From the NCBI GenBank assembly GCA_039619475.1, contig CM077115.1:538130315-538194314 (forward strand): DNA of 64,000 nucleotides. Direction: 5' to 3'. Numbering within the stretch: the first letter of the stretch is position 1; every line of letters starts with the position of its first letter. Shown in pieces: positions 44,500 through 56,189 of this stretch. The translations under genes were made by a program, and so were the position numbers. Below the pieces are notes generated by a model. It made no database searches, was not told the DNA's origin, and saw only the letters and a list, made by a program, of their open reading frames with translations. The DNA is from Icerya purchasi (taxonomy: Eukaryota > Arthropoda > Insecta > Hemiptera > Monophlebidae).

Positions 44500-44665
44500 G
44501 GCATGGGTTAAATATAAATGAAGAATCGAATACTAAATACCATAAGTATCTTAATTGATAATAACTTGAAATTTTACAATCACTTTAATAGTATTAAAAA
44601 TAAGTTAACTAAATTTTTGTTTATCTTTAATAAACTTTATAATAATAATTGCAAAGTAAATTATA
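44500..44665 (+). pseudogene. Continuation of the LINE interrupted at 42480 (thumb region)
   Basis: Reads NTISILIDNNLKFYNHFNSI and KNKLTKFLFIFNKLYNNN, the post-palm region of a non-LTR RT (family KYLGVxIDxxLxFxxHI). It stops at GCAGGCCGTATCTGAGGGGGG (44671), which looks like another poly-G MITE end. Short but clear in register. Confidence 0.6.
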
Positions 44666-44922
44666 CTAAAGGGCAGGCCGTATCTGAGGGGGGTTTTTTG
44701 GGGTTCACCCCTCTGCCCGAAATGTCTGCGAAATCATAACTGCTTGAATTAATATTTCTTTTCAATTTTTGACTAAAGGGGAAAAGAAAATTGAAATTTT
44801 TATGAATTCTATGGAAACGACTATTTTTTATTTGTTTTTATTGTGGCGTTCAAATTTGCACATACAATAATTGACTACAAGACTTTAGTGTACCACTTAT
44901 AAATAAATATATTTCATGATAA

Positions 44923-44941
44923 CACACACACACACACACAG
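44923..44941 (+). repeat. (AC)n microsatellite
   Basis: About nine AC/CA dinucleotides in a row. Confidence 0.85.
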
Positions 44942-44944
44942 CAT

Positions 44945-45935
44945 TTTGCTCTTCATCCCCCTTTCTGAACGACGTAAGGTCTTCCCGAAGACTTTGCTGA
45001 TGTTACGATGCTGAGCAGATTGCAGCTTCAACTTGACGTTAATCAACTTCAATTGTAAAATGGTACAATGCTATATTAACTCTTAAATTTGTTCATAACA
45101 TCTAGAAATCCTCGAAAACCGTCTTTGTACATAATTACAGCGATATTAGTTGTAATATTAACCACGCTTTTGCCGCTAGATATCGCTGTCGGCATTATTG
45201 TCCAAGTGACGGTATTCAAACTTTCATTCGCATGTTGTTGAATCCTGCAAGGCAACTAGAGAGAGGATCTTCTCTCGTTAGATCTTCATAAATCTTTCGA
45301 ACAGCGTCAAATGTGCCATTGGCATAGCTGATTTAGGAGTATACATTTCTATAATGTGCATGGCTGCTTTTTGCCAAATGTACCAAGGGTCTGCTCTTTT
45401 AGGATATTTTGAAACACCGGTTTTGGGAGACACGTGAACGTACAGAATTTATTTATTCCATTAATCCCAATACCGATTAATCTGATAGCGAAAGTTAAAC
45501 GTCTGTTTAAATCATTAGCATGGTCATTAATGATAGGGCTATTGTCAATAGAAGTACTTCTAAATTTTTTTTACGTTACAACGAACTCAAATCCGACCAC
45601 GTTTGCATGACTCTGAAAAAGTTACACTACTTGCGCATTCTTTACAGACTAGAATTAGCGACAGCATGGTAATAAAAGCAGAAATAAAATTCACGATTCG
45701 ATAGCCTAGTCTAGCATCAATTTCAGTATCATCTTCAGATGTGTGCAGTTTTCATTTTTTTTGTGAGCCTAAAAAAATGTTCAACGTCGCCTTCAAAGAT
45801 GAGCTGGTTGGACGGCTTTTTGTTGAAAATTCTGCTCCGAATAGCGCAAGCTGATGATGATTTATTTCCTTTTTTATCAGAATAAAATTTCTCACTCATT
45901 ATTATATAAAAAACACTAACATACAACAGATGGGC
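44945..45935 (-). pseudogene. Second, decayed Mutator-like transposase with the catalytic middle deleted
   Basis: From 45900 leftward: MSEKFYSDKKGNKSSSACAI, FEGDVEHFFRLTKKMKT, then DARLGYRIVNFISAFITMLS and LVCKECASSVTFSESCKRG, which align in order with residues 62-100 of the MULE protein at 20598-22334 (STEFRVINFIMVFNAISSIV, CKKCNGNVKFQTASTRG). NDHANDLNRRLTF-like text follows at about 45500. Then the sequence jumps to the C-terminal part at about 45240: NQ-HANESLNTVTWTIMP (family NNNESFNQLVWKICP), VVNITTNIAVIMYKDGFRGF. The segment with GDGTW and GDGDSKT is missing. Different subfamily from the first copy, judged by sequence. Confidence 0.7.
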
Positions 45936-45999
45936 GGAACTCGGAGTAGCACGCCGAACTGCCTGTGTGAAGCGGCGTCAGTTCAACAGTTATTTTGGC

Positions 46000-46850
46000 G
46001 TTTTATGATCTTTTATGGCCTTGATAAGGTTTATTAACGTTATCTGTATAGATTTCGAAGAAATGCAACTGATTTGTATCGGCAAAAACTACCAACGGAG
46101 CTGTAAATACACTCAAAATTTCGTGTGTGGCAGAGCGGCCTTTGCAAACATTTTGGAGCGCTCAGAGGCGTCTCAGAAAATAAGCTAAAAAATTGTTTAT
46201 CGATGCTTGTCTCCAAAAATAATTCTTAAATATAATTTTTGAATAGTTTATACATCATTTAAGCCAATAAAAAAAAAAATGGAGAAAAAAAATTTGCTGG
46301 GTGATATAACCCCTTAACTTCAATAATGCCTATTACGAAAATGTTTTATTTACTTATGAGAATAAAACCTTTAACGTAAAGTAGTTTAAAAGATTATTAC
46401 ATGACTATTACCTAACACAATATCAGACCATGTCTAATAATTGTAATAACAGTATATAACTTACACTTTCTTCCCTAACATTAATTAATTAGAATGAACA
46501 ATGTAAATTTCATACCAATTCTTTTTTAACGTATAATTTCTCACTGGTCACGGAAATTTTAAAGATTATCCACACCGATTTAAAAATTTCTGATTCGCCA
46601 AATTGTATTAAATGTAACTTTCCTGAGATACGATTGCACATATCTTAGCTGGATGTAATAGCACTGATCTCCACTTTCAGTGCTCAGCAGAAGACTTAGT
46701 AACTAAAAATTTTCAAATGTTTAACAATTTTACCGTTACAGAAATTAATTTCCGTAAGCAACATATACACTTGTATTAATTAACCGCAATCAATGTTAAG
46801 GATGATCTGACACCAAAAACTTCACATTGGATGGGTCAATTCAACCTCAC
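46000..46850. other. AT-rich spacer, nothing recognised
   Basis: No motif-bearing ORF or repeat end seen between the MULE remnant and the gag remnant. Confidence 0.4.
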
Positions 46851-46852
46851 CA

Positions 46853-47131
46853 TCATAAACTTTGTACTACTCTAATGCATAATACATTTTCCTCATCGGT
46901 ATGATCCGAAGGGAGGACCCCCCTCCCCCAAAAAAAAAGATTGCTGGCGCAATTAGCGCATACAAATTTAATGGGATATTTTAAGCGACAGGCAGTTGAA
47001 TTATGATTCCTTGTACATTTAAAACATCTGTTTTTTGTATAATTCCACAGTTGGCAGCGCATACACTGAGGTATTTGAGCACTCTTGCACGGAGGCTTTA
47101 TCTTGACCTTGCAATATGCCAAATGTGCAAT

Positions 47132-47166
<35 letters not shown>

Positions 47167-47600
47167 TTATTGTTAGGCTTAGGAACTAAATCTACGAAGA
47201 ATAGCGGGTATGCTTTACTTTTCCTGTCAGTAATTTTATCATCTTTATCTATTATTTTAATTGTTTTATTAATGTTAACAATTCTTACGGTTTCATGTCC
47301 ACCAGCATTTGCTAATTCTTGCGCTATTTCCGTAATTCCTGTGGATGGAGGTAATCTACGAATTACTACACGATAAGGTTTTTCATTTTTTAACTGGTAC
47401 GTATTATATACTATACCGTGCAATGGGTGTTGCTACATGGTTTTCTAATTCTTTATTTATTGTTCTTACCAGTCTATTAAAAGCTTTAAACGTTTTTCAT
47501 TTGCCTTAGCGGCAGCCAATATGTCATCGTTATTAAGCGCCTTAAATATAACAGCATTTTTACCAATTTTTTCCTCTAGAAAAGGTGTTGAACTCTTTTA
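46853..47600 (-). pseudogene. Jockey-like gag (ORF1) with zinc knuckles, split by a (TA)n tract
   Basis: From 47560 leftward: an N-terminal part (VIFKALNNDDILAAAKANEK), then YQLKNEKPYRVVIRRLPPST, GITEIAQELANAGGHETVRI and AYPLFFVDLVPKPNNKDI, which is the PRE-C2HC region found before the knuckles of Jockey-type gags. A (TA) run at 47135-47164 then replaces the text. On the far side, in another frame, QCMRCQLWNYTKNRCFKCTR and NHNSTACRLKYPIKFVCANC give two to three CCHC-type knuckles. Gag would bind the element's RNA and carry it to chromatin. The 134-codon frame at 47019 reads through the (TA) tract as YIYIYIYI and is chimeric. Confidence 0.8.
47135..47164 (+). repeat. (TA)n microsatellite inside a gag remnant
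   Basis: About 15 TA units at the NKDI codons of the gag frame. Confidence 0.85.
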
Positions 47601-47759
47601 TTCCACTAACTGTTACCTTTGAGATATTAATTATGACAACAAGGTTCATTATACTGATAATGAGAAGTGTAGGTTGTTCTTTGACTTCTTCATCTGGAAC
47701 AAAATTGATTCAGTCGTTCTAATGAACTCACACTCACTTGACAAAATTTCGAACAAGTA

Positions 47760-49560
47760 AAGAAATAATTAATAATATCATTAGGAAACTGAATAATTGA
47801 AAAGCGTCGGGTAATGATTAAATAACTAACAAAATTGTCAAAAAAATAAATATTAATTTCCCTGGTTTTTTTAAATACAATTATAAATAAATGCCTTCAA
47901 TTAGAGACTTTCCCCTCTATTTGGAAAATAGCTGATGTAATTTCAATTTCAAAACCAGAAAAGCCCTTAACCGAAATAACTGCATATAGACCCATTTCCC
48001 TGATTAGTGCGTATGGGAAAGTATATGAAAAAGTTATCAACATATACCTTGCAAAGGAAATAGAAGAAAAAAATCTTTTATACCCGAATCAGTTTGGATT
48101 CCGAGTAGCTCATTTTGCCGAAGAAGCTGCTTACAAGCTTATTTCAGATTATTAAAAAAAGTCTTGAAGCCAAATCCTTCATATTTGTAATTTCCTTCGA
48201 TATAAAGAGAGTGCATTCGATAAATGCAGAGGTGGTCTGCAATCATCAAGATCCTTCAAAACAAATCTGTTAATCCGCCTCTCGTTAACATTATCATTAA
48301 TTATCTTGAAAACAGGTCTGCTCGCTTAGAGATAAACAAATCTTACAGTTCAAAGAAAATCAGTTGTGGGGTTCCCCAAGGCTTGGTGCTTGGGCCCACC
48401 CTTTGGAATGTTTTATACTCAAGGGTGCATTATGAAATGGAGGATATTTGCAATCTTCTAAACATTGATACTCCAGTAATTTCACATGCCGACGATCTGT
48501 GCATGACATTTAAAATCACAGAATATACTAATTTAAATAAGATTAAAGTTATCTGTAAAAAAACTTAAAGAGATCATTTCTCAACTAGACCTCTCCTTCT
48601 TTATTACAAAATGCAAGTCGATCTCATTCGGGAATCAAAAACCTTATGAAAATGTCAAAAAACTAAAAATTATCTCTGGAAAGTCAATCCAGTTAACCTC
48701 CAAAATCAAGTATTTTGGGCTACTAATTGATCACTTCCTTGCCCACCTAGAGGAGGTAAATAGAAAATGTATTACACTTTATGATAAATTAAAAAGGATC
48801 ATTCCTAATAACCATGGACTTCGATTGAAAGAAAGGGTGATACTTTACAAAGGTCTTATCCAGACCATCTATAGGTATGGTTGTTCTAATTACATCTACA
48901 ACAAAATTTTAAAACGAGTAAATAAACAGCAGAGAAAATTTCTACTGCATATCGCTTCACCATACAGAACGGCCCTTTCATCAGCGGTTTGTGTGTTAGC
49001 CAATCTCTTACCACTTAATTTTTTCTTAATTGACAGAGCAATAATTTCTGAGTACAGAATCACGGGTAGCCTACAAAAAACGAAAGCGTTAAAATATCTC
49101 GATAACTTTACTATTTCTAACACAGACACAAACTTGCCTATCAAAACAGTTTAAAAAAATTTTATCAGGGACAAAATTACCAACTTTTAGCAAACACGCT
49201 GGAAAATAGGCAACACTGGAAGAATTATTCACCCATCTTTCCCGGTTATTCTAGAAAAGATTAACTATAAAGGTGTATAAATATAACTTTTTTTAATGCT
49301 CAAATTTTGACAGGTCATGGTAATTTCGGTGAATATCTGTACAGATTTAAAATCCGCAGCACTAAGTGTCACTATTGTAGTCTAGATATTCCTGATACAA
49401 TTCATCATACCATATATGAATGTTCCTTCTTTGATGAAATCAGAGAAAAATTTAAAGTAAACGGAACCTTTCCACTTAATAATGAAGAAAAAATCAAACT
49501 CGAAACAGGCGATCAGTCCTCTTTGTAGTAATCTAAATAATTTAAACGTCATTCCAACAT
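47760..49560 (+). pseudogene. R1/TRAS-like LINE ORF2 remnant (reverse transcriptase to C-terminus)
   Basis: Pieces in order: SGNDKITNKIVKK (about 47810), WKIADVISISKPEKP and AYRPISLISAYGKVYEKVI (47930-48040), LYPNQFGFRVAHFAEEAAYK (about 48080-48140), AFDKCRGG/RWSAIIKILQNKSV (about 48210-48270), KISCGVPQGLVLGPTLWNVL (about 48360-48415), ISHADDLCMTFKIT (catalytic ADD, about 48480-48520), IKYFGLLIDHF (about 48710), YKGLIQTIYRYGCSNYIYNK (about 48850), SPYRTALSSAVCVLANLLPL (about 48960). The end, from 49300, is TGHGNFGEYLYRFKI with CHYCSLDIPDTIHHTIYECS, the R1-clade Cys/His motif. Stops and frameshifts throughout. No RNase H. Confidence 0.8.
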
Positions 49561-49739
49561 AACATATTAAATTGCTTATCTATTTTCTCTTCTTTATTTT
49601 TTCTCTTTTTTCAATGTTTATTAATTCACTTCTTTCAGTTTGTCCTTCTGTCTGTCTCGGGAGGAATCTTACGAACCATTTTCCACCTACTTCCCGATGA
49701 ATAAAAAAAAGTGTCCTTCTGTAGAAATGCTTGTTATAG

Positions 49740-50520
49740 ATGACAATACAATATTATGCAACATCCGGGTTCCCAACTTCAAAATTAGACCCTCAGGGCG
49801 CCGGACTAAGAGGAATTTTGGAAACGATTTTTCACCTAATTCCCGATGAATTAAAAAAATGTCCTTCTGAGGAAATGCTTGTTATAGACGACAATACAAT
49901 ATTATGCAACATCTGGGTTTCCAGCTTTAAAATTAGACCCTCGAGACACGGAAAGTTCAAAATTTTTTTTCAGGCGTGTGATTTTATTTCTTTAATGAAA
50001 CTTTCGAAGTTTACGAAAAATTTCATTAAAGCGCGAGATCTAATATGTAGCGCCCTCTTTGCGACGCGTTATAGCTAAAAATTTTGAACAAGGTTGAAAA
50101 TATGCACATGCGTGTATATTTCTTTGGTTTGGAACACATCCAGGTTTCCAACTTTAAATTTAGTCCCTCCGGGCTTCGATAGTTTGAACTTTTGGGGAAA
50201 TTTTTTTCTTCCAGGCATATGATATACTGTTGGAAAGAGCGCTATTTGTCGCGAACAATCTCGTATTTCATTTTCTTAACGAAACATTGGAAGTTTACCA
50301 AAAGTTTAAAAAAGCAAAAAAAATGACGTGTAGCCCCCCGCTCGTGGCTCAGCTTTATAGCTAAAAATTTTGAACAAGGTTAAAAAATGCGCATCTTTGT
50401 GTATTTCTTTACTTTGGAACATTTAAGTTTCCAACTTCAAAATCGGACCCTTGGAGCGCTGAAAGCTCGAAAATTTCAAAAAATATATACTTTTTTTTTG
50501 ATGATGTGATATATCAATGG
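49740..50520 (+). repeat. Satellite-like repeat E, three to four diverged units
   Basis: Unit starts at about 49770, 49920, 50143 and 50430 share TTTCCAACTTTAAAATTAGACCCT-type openings (20-nt pieces differ between units), then GAAAGTTCAAAATTT, GTTTACGAAAAATTTC/GTTTACCAAAAGTTT and TATAGCTAAAAATTTTGAAC. Spacing is uneven (about 150-290 bp). The family is inverted at 36560-37050. Confidence 0.6.
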
Positions 50521-50764
50521 AAAGATCGCTATTAGTCAAACATTGTGTCTCATGTGCTGAGTATTCCGCATGTATTGTATGAAAAACAAAAGACAATATA
50601 ATTGAAAGAATGCGATCCATCATTTAATAATAAAATGTAACACAAATTTCTGTAAATGTCCTACAATCAAGATATTGAATAAAATAAAGCAAAATAAAAT
50701 ACAATTCGAATTTATTGTTTTTTATTGAAATACACAGTAAAAAGTGCAGACTAAAAAATTTAAA

Positions 50765-51185
50765 AAATAACAAAAAATTTTTAAAAACAGCCTTTTATTT
50801 ATGCACTAAAAAGTACAAAATAACTTTATTAGTGTGCGACTACCAGATACGCATCTTAACGTTAAAATCTGGAACTACAAAATATTCTGAAAAATGAAAG
50901 CGGGGTTCGCAAATTAATAATTAAATATTAATATTATAATACATCCTAAGACAAAACTACAATCACTATTTAATGTCGTCCCATTGTTGTGCATCAAAAT
51001 ACCACACACACACCGAAAAAGTTTTTGTAACTGCGGCCTCCGCTTTCATTTTTCAGAATATTTTGTAGTTTCAGATTTTAACGTTAAGATGCGTATCTGG
51101 TAGTCGCACACTAATAAAGTTATTTTGTACCTTTTAGTGCGTGAATAAAAGGCTATTTTTAAAAAGGTTTTTTTATTTTTTTATT
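50765..51185. mobile_element. Fold-back element of about 420 bp
   Basis: The left arm, 50765-50912, is inverted at 51033-51185 around a loop of about 120 bp. Shared: TAAAAACAGCCTTTTATTTATGC-type outer part, ACTTTATTAGTGTGCGACTA, CCAGATACGCATCTTAACGT, and inner AATATTCTGAAAAATGAAAG. No ORF. Same size and design as 35985-36405 but unrelated sequence. Confidence 0.8.
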
Positions 51186-51212
51186 TCAAAAAATGTCCAA
51201 CACATCATACAT

Positions 51213-51958
51213 TACTCAGGGGCGGGGGGGGGGATTTTTTTTTTGATTAAGAACTGTATTCTAATAGCGCTTTTTTTTACAATACGAGTTTGCGTACAAA
51301 GGCGCCAAGCCAAGCACCGCCGTTAGGTTTAATCTTGACCTGGAACCGTTTTACAATAAAACTTAAGTAATAAACTTTAATTTTTTTTTTTTATATCGGG
51401 CTTTTTTTTTTGTAATTTTTTTAAAATGGGTTCGGTGCCAGCATTGACCCAACTACATGAGCTTAGATCACCTACTCAGATTCTGAGGCGATCGGAGGTA
51501 GAGAATATAAAGGAGAGTAGGAGGGGAATAACGGCTAGAGATGGGAAGGAAAGGATAAAGGAAGCATTGGAAGGGGTAGGAAGATCCAACGCCAAGAGTT
51601 CGGCGTATAGATGAAAGCACTCGGAAAAAAGAGCAGGACATTCAAAAAGAATATGGTTGGGGTCGCATATAAAGGGATGATCAGTAGAGTGGAGAGAACA
51701 AAAAGGAGAAGATGAAAGAGAAAAGGAAAAACGAGAAGAGAGAAGTAGAGAATGACCAAGTCTTAGTCTGATTAAGGAAACAATAGCCGGCTTGAGAAAC
51801 TTAATGCTACATGATCTGGTGAGTTATGTGTATCGTGTACTTATATATCGTTATTGTTTTTTTTATTTATTTTCTCTGAAAGACGAGTGTGACTGATTTC
51901 GGTTTGATTTACCATTTAAGCTAGATTGCCGTGTCCGGGTATTAATATTGAAAATTAC
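51213..51958 (+). repeat. Compound repeat F, copy 2, left part (with LINE copy 5 nested)
   Basis: Matches 37575-37955. Copy 2 is interrupted at about 51400-51788 by LINE copy 5; copy 1 is continuous there (ATCGGGGTTTGGGAAACTT). It reads through the point where copy 1 carries LINE copy 4 and the Tc1 element. Confidence 0.75.
51400..51788 (-). mobile_element. 5'-truncated family A LINE, copy 5 (C-terminal tail only)
   Basis: The T-run at 51400-51422 is the minus-strand tail. The frame reads LRLGHSLLLSSRFSFSLSSS, STDHPFICDPNHILFECPAL and LDLPTPSNASFILSFPSLAV, the family A C-terminus with the Cys/His motif. The flanks show a short possible target duplication (CGGGCTT / CCGGCTT). The 74-codon minus ORF at 51535 is in the wrong frame. 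Confidence 0.8.
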
Positions 51959-51959
51959 A

Positions 51960-53890
51960 TATAGGTGTTAATGAGTAGATTTTAAGTGTAATGTTTTTTA
52001 TTCAATTGGGTAATGTAAATCACTGTAGGTTGTTATTTTTGCCGGGTAAATTTTGGTTTTAAAACTAAGAACGCGAATTTTTGAAATTTAGCTGGCAAAG
52101 TTAAGTTGCTCAAATTGAGGTTTCCTATATTGAAGTGTCCGATGTCGTCATACTTACTGCAGTGAAAGATTACGGCGTTTTCAATTTCCTCACATCCACA
52201 TTTGTCGTCTTCAGTAATTTTGTATTATTTTTTTAAGTAAGCTGTGTCTGTGGTCGGTGAGGAGTTGGGTAGTGTAAAAGTCAGATGTTAACTGTAAGCC
52301 TGTGGGATTAGCCTGTGGGTATACCGACCTGCTGTATTTCTTTCCCAGGAGTTTTGCCATATGGACATGAAATAATTTTTAATGTGTCTTTTAAGTTGTT
52401 TTAGCGACATTTTCATATGTAAGTCATGGTGGATTAGCATGTAGGAACTGTTCTGAAGAGGATTTATTGGAAGCAGAAAATTCATTATTTGATAGACATG
52501 ATCGTTAATATATTCAACATTTTTATGGTTTTTTATGGTAAAAATGATTGATCTATAGTTAATTTCTAGGTCTAGTGAAAGGACTCCCGTAAGAGCAACA
52601 GGGGTGCCTGTGAGAAATTGTTCTATAAGCTCTGCAGACGTTTATTAAGTATTTACGTTGTGTGTAATCAAAGCCCCATGCCATGTATTTCTGCACACTT
52701 TTAGTACTTGATATTATTTAGCGTCCAACTTAGATGTGGTGGAGTCTATGTGTTGTTTAAAGGAGAGTTTATTTGTCTAATACAACTCCTAGGTATTTAA
52801 AATGTACGACTACTTTTAAAGTGATCCCCCTGTAAAGTACTTTAATATTTTTACTTTTTAGTTTCAGGAAGTTTGTGAAAAGGGACACAAAGCGTTTTTC
52901 AACTGAAAGATTAAGCTTCACTTCATTTAGCCGGACTCCGAGTAACTCAAGCGTTTTGTTAGCTGTTCTTTCGAGATTGACTTTTGTATCGTCCGTTATT
53001 ATGAATAGTAAGTCGTCTGCATATGCGCATAGGGGTCAACGTTCTTGTCGTATGGTAGAGCTTGGTTGAATAATATATTCCAGAAAAGTGGACCTAAAAC
53101 GCTACCTTGTGGGCAGCCTTTATTGGTTTCAGTGTTTGCACTATGAATACCTATTTAAATAGTTACACGTCTGTTTTTAAGGTAGCAGTATATTGTACTT
53201 AGCAATAGTATGTCTTTGATCAAAATAGATTTTAAAATGTCATACAAAGTAGGTTGCCAACAGTTATCAAAGGCTCCTTTGATATCCACTCCTATGACGA
53301 GAACGTTCAGTTTTTTCTTAAGACTGCTGCTAATCTTGCTGATCGCATTATTCACACCATGTTCTGTGGACAGACCTTGTCTGAATCCAAATTGTCTTTT
53401 ATCTAAAAACTTTGTTGAGTTCAGATGGCAAGTTATCCTACTTTCTTAATAGCTTTTCGTAAATTTTGCTTACAGTATTTAAAAGACATATTGGGCGATA
53501 GAAGATTATGAGATTTGCATCTTTGTTTGATTAAACTAGGATTACATTTGCTTCGTGGAAGGTTTTAGGGGAATAGTTTAAGGAGATAATTTTTTTTTAT
53601 ATAGAAGGAGTTTTGGATAGATCTTTTGGATTAATTTTAGTGTCTTATTTGTAATATTGTCGGGTCCAGCAGCTTGTTGTTTTTTAAATTTTTTATAATG
53701 CTGTTTCGTGCGGAAGTATCAAGAGGAGTCCGTTGTTTGTTGCTGCATTTGTCAGAACTGTCTAACAGAAAAAGGAATGACAGGGAGTAGTTTAGATTCT
53801 CTGTCACATTGGTGATTTTATCGCCATTATTTTTTGTGAAAAGTGGAATATTGTTTGACAGACACGTTAATTTGTAGCTTAAGCCCTATG
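51960..53890 (-). pseudogene. R1/TRAS-like LINE ORF2 (family G, copy 2), reverse transcriptase to C-terminus
   Basis: Leftward from about 53700: KQQAAGPDNITNKTLKLIQK, YRPICLLNTVSKIYEKLL, RQFGFRQGLSTEHGVNNAIS, LNVLVIGVDIKGAFDNCWQP (the GAFDNxWxP palm motif typical of the R1 clade), RLPTR/GCPQGSVLGPLFWN (about 53100), AYADDLLFIITDDTKVNLER (about 52990-53030, YADD intact), RLNEVKLNLSVEKRFVSLFT, VHFKYLGVVLDK (about 52790), and the C-terminal region down to 51990, collinear with 39849-40615. Several frameshifts and stops. No RNase H. The poly-G MITE follows at 53907. Confidence 0.8.
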
Positions 53891-53906
53891 GTTTGACATT
53901 TTCAGA

Positions 53907-54476
53907 ACAAATGGGGGGGGGAGTTATATAATTACGTAATATCTTCTGTGGTAGGCAGTAGATTTGAGAAATACGTTGTTTCATAAAGAAAATCAAATAA
54001 CGACCTCTTCAGAAATTTAAAAATGTTTTAAAAATACATAATTATTACAATTTTTAATTTAACTTTTGTCTTATATTTAGGGGTAAAAAATAAAAAAATC
54101 ATAAAATTATAACTAAAATGGAAGTTTAGAATTTGAATAGTAAGAAAGATAGCATTTTTACTAGACTTTACTTCTTTTATATTTTTGTTAGTAATCCGAT
54201 GCGAATTCTTTCTTTGTGAGCAAGTACAAAAAATATATATATTTATCTTTGATCTATTTTCATTTACATTATAAAATAAAAATTAAAAATAAATAAGAAA
54301 GGCAAAAGATCGAAGAAAACAGTATTAAATATTAGTTATAATAAAATCCATAGGTAACATTTATACAAATCTTTTATATAAATTAATTTTCTCTGTTATA
54401 ACAAATTTTTTCACAGTAGCTTTGGATCTTTGGGGAAGGGGATGTCCCCTATCCCACCCCCGTGGATCCGCCACTG
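53907..54476. mobile_element. Poly-G MITE-like unit, copy 2
   Basis: Copy of 40617-41166: opens with a G-run, shares AATTACGTAA, AGGCAGTAGATTTGAGAAAT and GGCAAAAGATCGA, and ends CCCGTGGATCCGCCACTGC. Confidence 0.65.
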
Positions 54477-54919
54477 CATTACTCTTTAAAAATGTGATAC
54501 AGTATTATAAGCGGGCATTACTCAGGGTTCATTATTTATCCAGGTTTCACGTGATTCTGTTATTTTAAATTTTGGTAACGCGGAATCTGTAAATAAATCT
54601 CAAGCAAAGGGGCACTAAGGGACTGAGGGCATTAATGTAGCCTATGAAGACAACGAAGTCGATATTTCAGCTCTGGCTCCGAAATCATGACTGCTAAAAC
54701 TGATCGCTCTAAAAGTCGTGCGAGCGTAAACGTTTGAGTTTGCGTCTATTTTCTCTACCGCAAATAATGATAAAAATTGTGTTTTTATTTTTTTTTCGTT
54801 ATAAATAATCCATTAAATGATGCAGCTCTAAATTACAGCCAGGATCGTTTGTAAACACGAACGTATTGCATTACTGGTCAACTACACGCCTACATGTGGA
54901 CCAACTCAAAATACTATTA
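54477..54919. other. Spacer, nothing recognised
   Basis: No gene or repeat end identified between the MITE and LINE copy 6. Confidence 0.35.
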
Positions 54920-55545
54920 CCACTTTTTTTTCCTTTCAACTTGGCTACGTCAACAGCGATCTAAACCCAGAAACGGGAATCTTAAAATATAACAGGCACA
55001 ATAAGGATTGGGGAGCTTAAGTGACAAGAGATCACAGAATGTATAGCGGCGCGCACGCTCATTTAGAGAAGATATGGTTAGGATCGCAGACCGCTTCGTC
55101 GTTAGGATGAAGAGGGCAGTTATGGGGAAAAGGAGAGTATGATTAAGACGTAAGCGAAAAATAGCGACAATAGCGAAACGGGAAACGAAGGAAAATCGTA
55201 AATTAGGTTGGATGGATAGGTAGAAAGAAAGTTTGTTGGAAAAGGAAGATGCGTAAATATCTGACCAGAATCGGGTAAGAAACTGTTTACATAGTGGAAG
55301 CAAATTAGGAGCAGGACACTTTGAGAAATAAAAGCGAGAAGACGCATCAATCCGAGCCAAGGAATATCTGTCATTTTATTACCCTCTATTACCACGTGGC
55401 TAGGGACCCAAAGCAAATCTATGTGGTTAGAATGAAGCGGGAGAAAAGTATGAATAAGAGAACGAATACGGCGGATAAAAAAAATCGAAGGAGTGAGAGG
55501 GGAATAAGAGTTTTTCGCTCGCACGCTAATTTTAAATAAAATCAT
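54920..55545 (-). pseudogene. Family A LINE, copy 6: RNase H and C-terminus
   Basis: The T-rich tail at 54924-54937 marks the 3' end, with AACTTGGCTACGTCAACAGCG as 3' UTR. From 55545 leftward: RIRSLIHTFLPLHSNHIDLL, WVPSHVVIEGNKMTDIPWLG (family HAGIEGNEVADSLA; Ala-Gly is Val-Val, Glu is Lys, Asp is kept), then the second frame from 55360 with FLTRFWSDIYASSFSNKLSF, RFAIVAIFRLRLNHTLLFP and LLSLKLPNPYCACYILRFPF. The C-terminal Cys/His motif is degraded. The start of RNase H is missing by truncation at about 55545. Confidence 0.75.
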
Positions 55546-55549
55546 ATAA

Positions 55550-56155
55550 AAAAAACATTTAAAAACGGCGTTTATTTATCGATGCAAATAAAATCAAAAA
55601 TAATAATTTTTACAGTTCCATCGAATTAATTTGATGTTCCACAATGAACTGAAATATACACTTTTATATGTAAAATATTTTTATTAAGTAAAAACTTAAA
55701 TTTAATTTTCAACTATTTACATCGTCATGATTACGGACCGAGCTGTGTCCGAAACTAGTCGGCAATTTTAATTTCAATAATAAATTTTATATGTTTATGT
55801 GCGTATGTGTTTACTTAATAAAAGCGTTAGCCTAAAAAAAAAAAAAAAACGCTTCACATCAGTTTCGACCAACGCTTTTTTTTTTATTTATTTATTTATT
55901 TACTCCGCTGTACCTTGCGGTTTTTCAGCTAGAGTTTCTGATTGTTACTGTTATTATTTGTTGTTGATGTGTTTTGTTTTGTTATTCATTACATGGTTGA
56001 CAAAGCTGATCAAATTAAAAAAGTTTTTTTTTTTTTTGTATTTCGGTTATTGGTTTTTTTATTATTTTCCTTTTTTCTCTTTCGTTTTTAAACTTATTGC
56101 ATTCGAAAATCGAATGTTAATCGTCTGTTTCCTTTTTACAGTCTTTACAGATGTC
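55550..56155. other. AT-rich region ending in a (TTTA)n tract
   Basis: TTTATTTATTTATTTACTCC at about 55890-55910, with CTGTACCTTGCGG after it, looks like the minus-strand 3' tail ((TAAA)n) of a LINE. The 119-codon plus ORF here is a hydrophobic Phe/Leu artefact of T-runs. Confidence 0.4.
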
Positions 56156-56189
56156 TGATTTAGCAATTTTAAATCGTTTCATATAGACA

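Noticed and set aside
55799..56158. 119-codon hydrophobic plus ORF resembling a membrane protein
   Set aside because: Phe/Leu/Tyr-rich because of T-runs and a TTTA microsatellite; no conserved motif.
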